Assembly (NCBI GenBank): GCA_950054485.1
Contig: CATLPD010000006.1
Location: forward strand, 1 to 64,000
Length of the DNA stretch: 64,000 bases
Origin: an uncultured Alphaproteobacteria bacterium
Lineage (GTDB): Bacteria; Pseudomonadota; Alphaproteobacteria; Micavibrionales; CSBR16-224
Direction of reading: 5' to 3'
This document shows, one piece after another, positions 38,738 through 47,050 of this stretch; the first letter of the stretch is position 1, and each line of letters opens with the position of its first letter. The position numbers and the translations under genes are program-made. The notes beneath the pieces are model-generated. The model searched no databases. It was not told where the DNA came from and worked only from the letters and a program-made list of their open reading frames with translations.

Positions 38738-39919
38738 ATGACGAATTACCCGCATTTTGGCTTTGATATCACGTATAAATCGCCGAATTCACGTGCCCGA
38801 ACGGGTGTATTGAAAACGCCGCACGGTGACATTGAAACGCCGAACTTTATTTTTTGCGGGACCAAGGCCACAGTTAAAAGTGTTCTGCCCGATGATCTAA
38901 AGCGCGCAAGAACCGACATCATCCTTGCCAATACATATCATTTAATGCTGCAACCCGGCGCGGATATTATCGAGAAAATGGGTGGCTTGCATAAATTCAT
39001 GAATTGGAACGGCCCGATGCTGACCGACAGCGGCGGATATCAGATTTTCGCCATGGGCTTTGGGTCTGTATCAAATGAAATCAAAGGCAGCGGTACACGT
39101 TATAAAGACAAATCGCTCTTGAAAATTACAGAGGAGGGCGCCCATTTCCGCGCCTATACCGATGGGCACAAAGTCTTTTTAACGCCGGAAAAAGCCATGA
39201 AGATTCAGCGCCAGTTGGGCCCCGATCTGGTGGTGCAGCTTGATGAATGTACACCCTTTCACGCCTCACGCGATTATACAGCCCGGGCGATGATGATGAG
39301 CCGCCGCTGGGGCGATCGCTGTCTGACGGAGTTTATGGCCCATAATGACGGAAAACAGGCGACATATGGCACTGTATCGGGCGGCGTATATGAAGATTTG
39401 CGTAAACAGAGTGCCGAAGCCAATGCCGAGCGTGATTTCTTCGCCGTCGCGATTGCTGATTGTCTGGGTAACAGTAAAGAGCAAATGTATGATGTCGTGG
39501 CCTTTACCATGCCACATGTTCACCCCGATCGCCCTGTGCATTTGCTGGGCATTGGCGGGATCGGTGACATCCTGACGCAGGTCAGGCAGGGAATTGATAC
39601 ATTTGACTGTGTATCGCCGACGCGTATTGCTCGCCATGGCTGGGCCCTGAAAAAAGGCGCGCCCAAGGAACGTTTAAACCTGCGCAATGCTGAATACCGT
39701 GAAAACCCCGATCCGATTGATGCGGACTGTGAATGCCATACCTGCGAAAATTACAGCACAGCTTATTTGCATCATATGTTCAAGGCCAAGGAATTCGTCG
39801 GTATGCAGCTGGTTTCAATTCACAATATATACACAATGAATCGTCTGATGCGTGAAGTGCGTGAAGCGATCCGCACTGAAACCCTTGATCAACTGCATAA
39901 AGAATGGTGCCCGGAATAA
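38738..39919 (+). CDS. tgt: Queuine tRNA-ribosyltransferase
   Basis: NTYHLMLQPG, MLTDSGGYQIFAMG, DCVSPTRIARHG; Zn site CECHTCENY...H. Confidence 0.96.
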   Translation: MTNYPHFGFDITYKSPNSRARTGVLKTPHGDIETPNFIFCGTKATVKSVLPDDLKRARTDIILANTYHLMLQPGADIIEKMGGLHKFMNWNGPMLTDSGGYQIFAMGFGSVSNEIKGSGTRYKDKSLLKITEEGAHFRAYTDGHKVFLTPEKAMKIQRQLGPDLVVQLDECTPFHASRDYTARAMMMSRRWGDRCLTEFMAHNDGKQATYGTVSGGVYEDLRKQSAEANAERDFFAVAIADCLGNSKEQMYDVVAFTMPHVHPDRPVHLLGIGGIGDILTQVRQGIDTFDCVSPTRIARHGWALKKGAPKERLNLRNAEYRENPDPIDADCECHTCENYSTAYLHHMFKAKEFVGMQLVSIHNIYTMNRLMREVREAIRTETLDQLHKEWCPE

Positions 39920-39924
39920 CCCCT

Positions 39925-39959
39925 TAATTTTATTGACATAAGGGCGGCCTAGGTATAAT
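39925..39959 (+). promoter_or_regulatory. Strong sigma70-like promoter of 39968..41790; leaderless candidate
   Basis: TTAATTTTATTGACATAAGG...TATAAT with TATAAT ending 8 nt before the ATG. Confidence 0.65.
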
Positions 39960-39967
39960 TTGGCTTT

Positions 39968-40867
39968 ATGGATAACAGCCAGTCATTAAAAGAGCGATTT
40001 GAAGAGGCTTTGGTAACAAAAGATGAAGGTCTTTTGGGGCAGGCGATATTCAGGGCTGCTCAAAAAGGTGATATTGAATACGTTAAAAAATTATATTCTG
40101 CGGGTGCTGATCCATTTGACTATATCTATAAAGATACTGAGTTGAACTCACTTGGCATCGCACTGATTAATAATCATCTTGAAGTCGTTGATTTTTTTAT
40201 CTCTCGTGACCCACAAATGGATAAAAAAGACTATGTCAAAAATTTAGCAAAAGAACTTATAGCGCCAGATAAAAATGTTGAAAAACAAATAAAAAATAAA
40301 TTTCAGACATTTAAAAACTTTTACAGCTACTTTGAAAAGGATTTTGAAAGACCTGCGGGGCTCTTGGATAAGGCTGTTAAACTGGAGAGGTCAGAGATTT
40401 TCCATTTTCTTCTGGTTAGAAACGATATCGAATGGGAGCAATTGAATTCATGGTTAGAGTTTGTCGTTGCAACGCAGTTTGAAGAAATCAAATCGAGCAT
40501 TGAGAGTTTTAAGGTTTTCAAAAGCATAGAGGGCACTGTTAAACACACTTCAAAAAGCAAGTATGATGATAAGGCCGATCTTTCCACGCATGATTTGTTG
40601 AATGTTAAATGCCAATTCGGTTTTGACGGCCTTTTCTTTCAGGTGCCGCAGTTTGTTATGGGGCTGTTCAGTCATCGCGCCGAAGAGATATTGGAAAAAA
40701 TACATGATCAAATAAACCTGCAGGATGTTGTTTTTGGAAAGATGACGTTTGAAGATATCTTGGTGCGTTCCCAGACGCGTGGACTATATACTCAGGTGAA
40801 AACGCATTCGTTGTTGCATAAGCCATTTATGAAGCCCAAGCACAAACCTTTAAGGCGGTATTCATGA
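39968..40867 (+). CDS. Ankyrin-like protein, tail KHKPLRRYS
   Basis: AIFRAAQKGDIEYVKKLYSAGADPFDYIYKDTELNSLGIALINNHLEVVDFFI; tandem paralogue of the next gene. Confidence 0.7.
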   Translation: MDNSQSLKERFEEALVTKDEGLLGQAIFRAAQKGDIEYVKKLYSAGADPFDYIYKDTELNSLGIALINNHLEVVDFFISRDPQMDKKDYVKNLAKELIAPDKNVEKQIKNKFQTFKNFYSYFEKDFERPAGLLDKAVKLERSEIFHFLLVRNDIEWEQLNSWLEFVVATQFEEIKSSIESFKVFKSIEGTVKHTSKSKYDDKADLSTHDLLNVKCQFGFDGLFFQVPQFVMGLFSHRAEEILEKIHDQINLQDVVFGKMTFEDILVRSQTRGLYTQVKTHSLLHKPFMKPKHKPLRRYS

Positions 40868-41790
40868 TGGATCAAACAAACCAAATTAATTTATATAAGA
40901 AAGCAGATCACGCGCTGACAAATAACAGTTGGGATCTGATCAACAACAGTTTATACGATATGGCGGCAATCGGTGATGTTGAATATGTTCAAAAGCTTTT
41001 GGATGCCGGGGGATCGGGATATGAATTGGCAAAAGGCCGAACGAAAAACGCGCTGTGTGCAGCTTTTGATAATCGTCATGCCGAAGTTTTTGCTATGTTG
41101 CAAGATGCCAAGACAAAGCAGCTTGATCTGAGTAAAGATGCCCAAGTAAACCGTATGTTTACCCATTTATTGGGGCCTGCGGACCCCGAAAATTATGTTA
41201 TGCTATCAAAATCCAAGGCGGATGCTGTTTTTTATGCTCAGTTATTAAAGCATTACGAGAAAGAGGCGCGAGTCCATCTTTTCAATCATAAAGAGCATGC
41301 CGTGGCTCATGGATATCTAGAAGTTTTAAAAGTTATGCTGACCTTGCATCCGATCAATTTTATGGGTCTTAATAAACTGACCGAGGTTGCTTCAATGAAA
41401 GATCAGCCAGATATCTTTCATTATCTGCAAGGGTTCAAGGTACTTAGAACTATAAATAAGGCTATAGAGGCAACATCAAAAGACCGCTATGACGGCATAG
41501 CCAGCCTGTCTTCGGATGATCTTATCTATAAAATGTGTACGCAGGGACAGGGAAATATCCAGTTTCAGGTGCCGCAGTTTGTCTATGGCCTATATAGTAA
41601 CCGCGCCTATGATGTTCTTCAAAAAATTCATGATAAAGTGCAACCTAACCAAATTATATTCAGCAACATTACATTCGCAGATATCTTGCACTATACCAAA
41701 ACTCAAAATCTATATGCGGAAATCAATACAAAACAAGCCTTGGAAAAGGCGATGTCTAAAAAACGCCGATCACCTCTTAGGCGCTTTTAG
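40864..41790 (+). CDS. Ankyrin-like protein, tail KRRSPLRRF
   Basis: SLYDMAAIGDVEYVQKLLDAGGSGYELAKGRTKNALCAAFDNRHAEVFAML; FQVPQFVYGLYSNRAYDVLQKIHDKV shared with 39968; ATGA overlap. Confidence 0.7.
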   Translation: MMDQTNQINLYKKADHALTNNSWDLINNSLYDMAAIGDVEYVQKLLDAGGSGYELAKGRTKNALCAAFDNRHAEVFAMLQDAKTKQLDLSKDAQVNRMFTHLLGPADPENYVMLSKSKADAVFYAQLLKHYEKEARVHLFNHKEHAVAHGYLEVLKVMLTLHPINFMGLNKLTEVASMKDQPDIFHYLQGFKVLRTINKAIEATSKDRYDGIASLSSDDLIYKMCTQGQGNIQFQVPQFVYGLYSNRAYDVLQKIHDKVQPNQIIFSNITFADILHYTKTQNLYAEINTKQALEKAMSKKRRSPLRRF

Positions 41791-41872
41791 GCCGTCAAAG
41801 AAATTAACTTTTTCTTATCCTCTTGAAATTAGAATATATTTAACTGTCGCGATCTGGCAGTAAGGGGGTATT

Positions 41873-42691
41873 TTGGCCGAAAATACAGAAATAATTCATA
41901 ACAATGTACTGGTTCGACATATAGGTGATATGGCGATTTGGTTGTCGACCTTTGTCGGTTTGCCCCCTGACGATGGCTGTTTGCTACCGTCCTTGCCGTT
42001 GGTGGAAACAGGTTTGCCGATCCATATATGTGGAAATCTTAAAATACAGCACAAAAAAATCGAAGAGGTCGCCGGTAAAATAAAAGACAACAACACCCCT
42101 GATCAAAGCGATTACAAGATGTTGCACAAAGAGTTTCAGGCCTATATCGCCGCCCTGTTGGATGCGGAAGAGGAAAGAAAGAAAATTGTTGAAACCGAAC
42201 TGATGCTGCTGTCGCGTGACGAAGTGATGTCCGAGTTAAGGCGTGAAATGAGCCGTCTGGAGCGTAACCACACTGTATTTTGTCTGGCAAGCCTGTGTGT
42301 GGACCAAACGGATGAATGGCAAAATACCGAAGTCCAAAGAATTTTGAACAAAAAAATCCATAAACTGCTGCGTGATTTTGATGATTGCTACAATTTGGGC
42401 AATACCGAGGCGATCTTGTGTCTAAAAGATACTGATCTGCTTGATGCTAAAAACATTCTGCTGCGTCTTTGCAAGCAGATAGACGAAGCGGATTTCGGCG
42501 GCAAAGGCATTACCGTTTCATGCGGCGTTACCGAGCCTGTTGAGGGGGACCGTGTAGAAACGCTGATTAAAGGGATTGAATTCGAACGTAATGAAGCCCG
42601 TAAAGCCGGTGGCAATGCCGTGTTTGAATATGTCGAAAAAGCACCTTTGTCAAAACTCTCAAAAGGTGATAATCCTATTCAAAGCAACTAG
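41873..42691 (+). CDS. Protein with a degenerate GGDEF-like domain
   Basis: MLLSRDEVMSELRREMSRLERNHTVFCLASLCVDQ...GITVSCGVTEPVEGDRVETLIKGIEFERNEARKAGGNAVFEY; no GG[DE]EF signature; TTG start after AAGGGGG. Confidence 0.55.
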   Translation: MAENTEIIHNNVLVRHIGDMAIWLSTFVGLPPDDGCLLPSLPLVETGLPIHICGNLKIQHKKIEEVAGKIKDNNTPDQSDYKMLHKEFQAYIAALLDAEEERKKIVETELMLLSRDEVMSELRREMSRLERNHTVFCLASLCVDQTDEWQNTEVQRILNKKIHKLLRDFDDCYNLGNTEAILCLKDTDLLDAKNILLRLCKQIDEADFGGKGITVSCGVTEPVEGDRVETLIKGIEFERNEARKAGGNAVFEYVEKAPLSKLSKGDNPIQSN

Positions 42692-42711
42692 ATAGATGTT
42701 TTTTATAACGA

Positions 42712-44241
42712 ATGGCTAAAGATATATACCATCATGCATTTGAATGCTTTCCTTATCCGCGTCTTTTAATCGACCGCGATCAAGGTGGTATTATCTTGAA
42801 AAAGATGAATCAAAAGGCTTGCAGTTATTTTGAGATCAAAGCGCAGGATGTCATTAATAAATCGATTGAAGATATTTTTTCGACAACCATTGCTACGCAT
42901 ATCACGCAATCTGCCAAAACATGTTTAAAGGTTAAAAAGCCCGTTTCTATAAATATTGCCCCTGAATTGCCGGGCGGGGTCAAGGTCTTGGCTTTTGTTT
43001 TGAACCCTGTCCTGAACGAGGCAGGCGAAGTCGAGTTTATCGATATGATAGGCAGCCCTGACCAGACGGGTGAAAAGAACATACAGCGCGAGCGTGATGA
43101 TGCGATTTTGCTGCTGACATCCTTGTTTGATGCAACGGGTGTGGGAATTTTGGTAACCGATCATTTCGGCCGTATCGTACGTATTAACGAGACTTTTGAA
43201 AAAGAATACGGCTGGCATCCGAACGATCTGATGAATCAGGAGTTTGTCATTTTATTCCCGCCGGATGAAGTTGATGTTTCAAGAAAGCTACATAACGCCT
43301 TTATAGAAAAAGGAAAAAGCGGGACGAAAGAGATTCAGATTTTGCGCAAGGATGGGCAGTTACGTGATGTCTGGCTCAGCTCGGTCATGCTGGAATTAAG
43401 CCAGCAGCGCCGCTTTATTGTCTCAACTTTAAAAGACATCACCGAGCGCAAAAACATGATCCGTAATTTGCGCCATGCCAAAGAAATATCCGACGCTGCA
43501 AACAAGGCAAAATCGGCGTTCCTTGCGAATATGAGCCATGAGCTTCGCACGCCGTTAAATGCAATCATCGGTTTTACCGAAATGATGCGTAACGAAACAT
43601 TTGGCCCGATCGGTAACGAGAAATATACCGAATACCTTGCGGATATCCATTTTTCATCCCGCCACTTGCTGGAAATTATTAACGATGTTCTGGATATGTC
43701 GAAAATTGAAGCAGGTAAAGTCGACCTGATCGAAAGCGACGTTGATCTGAATGATATCTTTAATTCGGTAAAAATGATCATGTCTGACCGTGCGCGCAGG
43801 GCCTCTATAGCCCTTAATTTCAAGGTCGCAACCGAAGTGCAGACATTAAAGGCGGATGCGCGCCTATTGCGTCAAATTCTGATTAATCTGGTTGCGAATG
43901 CGATTAAATTTTCGGATGGAGATACAAGGGTTGATGTGACCGCCAGCCCGATGTCTGAAAAAAGATATCTGCGTATTACTGTCGCCGATCAGGGCTGCGG
44001 GATTCCAAAGAACAAAATAGCCAAGGTTATGGAGCCGTTCGGCCAGGTACATGACCCAACGCGTTCACGCGGACAGGGTACAGGTTTGGGCCTGCCGCTG
44101 GCACGTGCGATGGTCGAGTTACATGGGGGCGAATTACTGATTGAATCCAGCCGCAACGTGGGGACTAAAATTCATCTCGATTTCCCAATCGAGCGCACAA
44201 TCAACATGCCGAAAGAAAACCTACAGCCACAGGACCTTTAA
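42712..44241 (+). CDS. PAS-domain sensor histidine kinase
   Basis: PAS domains; HisKA FLANMSHELRTPLNAIIGFTEMM; HATPase NLVANAIKFS, VADQGCGIP, GQGTGLGLPLARAMVELHGG. Confidence 0.93.
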   Translation: MAKDIYHHAFECFPYPRLLIDRDQGGIILKKMNQKACSYFEIKAQDVINKSIEDIFSTTIATHITQSAKTCLKVKKPVSINIAPELPGGVKVLAFVLNPVLNEAGEVEFIDMIGSPDQTGEKNIQRERDDAILLLTSLFDATGVGILVTDHFGRIVRINETFEKEYGWHPNDLMNQEFVILFPPDEVDVSRKLHNAFIEKGKSGTKEIQILRKDGQLRDVWLSSVMLELSQQRRFIVSTLKDITERKNMIRNLRHAKEISDAANKAKSAFLANMSHELRTPLNAIIGFTEMMRNETFGPIGNEKYTEYLADIHFSSRHLLEIINDVLDMSKIEAGKVDLIESDVDLNDIFNSVKMIMSDRARRASIALNFKVATEVQTLKADARLLRQILINLVANAIKFSDGDTRVDVTASPMSEKRYLRITVADQGCGIPKNKIAKVMEPFGQVHDPTRSRGQGTGLGLPLARAMVELHGGELLIESSRNVGTKIHLDFPIERTINMPKENLQPQDL

Positions 44242-44580
44242 ATGTCCCGAATGCCAACAGAATTATTCGTATCTGCCAATATCCGCAAATGCCAAGGCCA
44301 GAATATGCCGGTCTATGTCGAACAAAAGGGCGACCCACAAAGCGGCATGATTTTGTTAAAGGTTCTGGACCGTGATTTTAAATGCCGCATATTCGGCCAA
44401 ATGCGAGACATAGATGGGGATCTGAAATGGTTTGACCGTCTGCAGGGGGAAACGCTATCTGAAGGCGAAGCTTCAAATATCATCAACGCTGCCAAAGCCG
44501 GTGATCCTGACCTATGGGTCATAGAGGTTGAAACACCTGACGGAGAAAACCCGTTCGACGGAAAGGTGATCAGCTTTTGA
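44242..44580 (+). CDS. DUF1491 family protein
   Basis: PTELFVSANIRKCQGQNMPVYVEQKGDPQSGMILLKVLD...DLWVIEVETPDGENPFDGKVI. Confidence 0.8.
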   Translation: MSRMPTELFVSANIRKCQGQNMPVYVEQKGDPQSGMILLKVLDRDFKCRIFGQMRDIDGDLKWFDRLQGETLSEGEASNIINAAKAGDPDLWVIEVETPDGENPFDGKVISF

Positions 44581-46376
44581 ATGGTGCGATCGAAAAATAC
44601 AGGGCGATAAAAAAAGCCCGTCCCAAGAAATCAGGCATGGGGGGCCGTATCTTCGGTGCCATCTTTGGTCTGTTTTTTTTGGCCCCCGGCCTGCTTATTA
44701 TGGGCTGGGGTGGGTATGATCTGTCAGAATGGATAAAGATACAAAGCTGGCAGCCCGTGCCCGGATATATAATCGATATTGATCTAAAGACATCTTCAGG
44801 GTCCGAAGGCGGAACGACATATAAGACAACGGCCTCCTATACCTATCGCTATAACGGGCGTGAATATAATGGTGATCGCGCGACGTTATATGACGGATCC
44901 TTTGATAATATCGGCAGTTTTCAGGAGGATGCAGCAAGAAAGCTGCGAAGACAGCGCGACGGCAAAACAGATGTGTATATTAATCCGGATGATCCTTCGG
45001 ATTCAATTCTGATGCGTGATTTTCGTTGGGGTTTCTTTATTTTTAAATTTATCTTTGGGCTGATTTTTGCGGCGGTGGGGGCGGTGGTGGTCTATGCTTC
45101 GCTTGCTAAGAAAAACGAAAAATCATCCGAGTCGACGGTAAACCAGCAGAACAATCAGCCATGGTTTGATAATAAAAAATGGCAAACGCCTGAAATTTTG
45201 TCAGATGCCAAACTGTCCATGTGGGGTATGACGGGTTTCACGATTGTCTGGAATGCAATTACATTGCCTACGGTTATCTTGGCATTTCCGGAAATTCAAA
45301 AGGAAGAAAACTACTGGGGGCTGCTGGTCCTGTTATTTCCACTTGCAGGTCTGTTTATAGCGTATAAGGCCGCGCAAATGTGGCTTGAATACCGCCGCTT
45401 TGGTTTGACGCCATTCACCATGGACCCATTTCCGGGGGGGATTGGCGGGCAGGTTGGCGGGACGATTGATATCAAAGCGCGTTTGAAACACGATACGCAA
45501 TACAAGATCAATTTGGCAAATATATATAGCTATGTCACGGGCAGTGGCGATGACAAGTCCCGCCGTGAAAATATTCTATGGGAAAAAACCGTGATTGCGC
45601 ACGCTGAGCCCTATCTGGATGGAACGCGGCTTAGCTTTACAATCGATGTGCCTGCGGACGGTGTGCGCCCGTCTGATGCCCTACGCAATCATGAAGACTA
45701 TGATTTATGGCGGGTGAACGTCACCTGTGATATTGATGGTGTCGATCTGGATCGCAATTTTGAGATTCCCGTATATGCCACAGGCGAAAAATCACGAAAT
45801 ATCTCCCATCGTATCATAGAGGATATGAAATCAGGCGATGACGAGTATAACGATAAGATGGTGGATCAGCACTTGCCTTTACGCCAGAGCATGCAAGGTT
45901 ACGAGTTATATTATCCATATTTTAGAAATATTAAATCCGGAATAGGGGGGCTGGTATTTGGCGCCATATTCGCAGGTGTGGCAATCTTTACCTTTTATGA
46001 AAGTGATGTCCCTTATGTCTTTACTACGGTTTTTGGCCTGGTTGGCGGATTGATAATTTTATTTTCAATCTATTCCATGACCAATAGCCTGCATGTTTAT
46101 TCAGATGGAGTCTATCTATATTCACGGCGAAAGATATTAGGAGTGCCGTTCGGGCGGCGTGCGATGTTATTGAATGATATCCGTGATCTGAAAATTGCAA
46201 ATTCGTCGACCTATAATGCCGGTAAGAAACAGTTGTCTTATTATCAGATCAGGGCCTTAGATGGTGGGCGCAAGAAGATGACAATCGCCGAAGGGCTACC
46301 GGGCCGCAATGTTGCGGAGCGCGCGGTTGAAGAGATTAAAGGAACGTTCAATATCTCCATTGATTCTGAAGCTTAA
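44577..46376 (+). CDS. DUF3592 domain-containing membrane protein
   Basis: WQPVPGYIIDIDLKTSSGSEGGTTYKTTASYTYRYNGREYNGDRATLYDG...VYINPDDPSDSILMRDFRWG; TTG start in TTGA overlap. Confidence 0.78.
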   Translation: MNGAIEKYRAIKKARPKKSGMGGRIFGAIFGLFFLAPGLLIMGWGGYDLSEWIKIQSWQPVPGYIIDIDLKTSSGSEGGTTYKTTASYTYRYNGREYNGDRATLYDGSFDNIGSFQEDAARKLRRQRDGKTDVYINPDDPSDSILMRDFRWGFFIFKFIFGLIFAAVGAVVVYASLAKKNEKSSESTVNQQNNQPWFDNKKWQTPEILSDAKLSMWGMTGFTIVWNAITLPTVILAFPEIQKEENYWGLLVLLFPLAGLFIAYKAAQMWLEYRRFGLTPFTMDPFPGGIGGQVGGTIDIKARLKHDTQYKINLANIYSYVTGSGDDKSRRENILWEKTVIAHAEPYLDGTRLSFTIDVPADGVRPSDALRNHEDYDLWRVNVTCDIDGVDLDRNFEIPVYATGEKSRNISHRIIEDMKSGDDEYNDKMVDQHLPLRQSMQGYELYYPYFRNIKSGIGGLVFGAIFAGVAIFTFYESDVPYVFTTVFGLVGGLIILFSIYSMTNSLHVYSDGVYLYSRRKILGVPFGRRAMLLNDIRDLKIANSSTYNAGKKQLSYYQIRALDGGRKKMTIAEGLPGRNVAERAVEEIKGTFNISIDSEA

Positions 46377-46474
46377 GGGCTTGAAAGCTTTATTCGGGCG
46401 GGTAATTAAAAAACAAAACTTGACATTATGTTAAATTTTTGTTACGCTTTTAAAAATCAGAAAAAGAGGTAAAT

Positions 46475-47002
46475 ATGCCAGATATCAAGAACAATAAAGA
46501 CAATTCTCACAACGGTTCACCTAAAGTTGAGTGCGATTGGGCGAAAACGCTGCTATCTGTTTCGAATCAAATTAGTGAGTTAAGGCTTCAGATTGAATGT
46601 GTTTACGAGTTTCTTGAAGAAAAGGACTCTAACAGCACGTTCCTAAACGGATGCGAGAAAAAAACAGCTGAAATGGAAGCGGAGCTATATGCTATTGAGG
46701 AAGAGTTGTTTGACGAGACTGATAGCAAGTTAAATTACGAAGACTATCACGATATGATTTTCGGCGCTGATCAAAAGGTTGATGCCTGGACAAAAGAAGC
46801 CAAGAAAATTCTTCGTGCCCTGAAGTCGTACGATAATATTTCTGCTGTGCAGGCTATGCACCGCAAAAGTGCCGAAAAACCCGCGCTTAAGGCAAAGCCG
46901 AAAGCTGAAAAGGGTAATAAACCAAAGTTGGCTGAGGGGAATATGGCTGCATATATTTTTGCCGAACCTTCCTTAAAAGAAGACCGTCGCAAAATAAAAT
47001 AA
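46475..47002 (+). CDS. Hypothetical coiled-coil protein (175 aa)
   Basis: Intact ORF; promoter TTGACA-N17-TACGCT; AAGAGGT RBS. Confidence 0.6.
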   Translation: MPDIKNNKDNSHNGSPKVECDWAKTLLSVSNQISELRLQIECVYEFLEEKDSNSTFLNGCEKKTAEMEAELYAIEEELFDETDSKLNYEDYHDMIFGADQKVDAWTKEAKKILRALKSYDNISAVQAMHRKSAEKPALKAKPKAEKGNKPKLAEGNMAAYIFAEPSLKEDRRKIK

Positions 47003-47050
47003 AGCGCTTTACCCTTTCTTTTTCATTGGGAATCCCCTATAAATCGGGGC

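Noticed and set aside
37730-38755. 341-aa minus-strand ORF opposite the kinase and rpmB
   Set aside because: Covers two conserved plus-strand genes and the rpmB terminator; a non-coding shadow frame.
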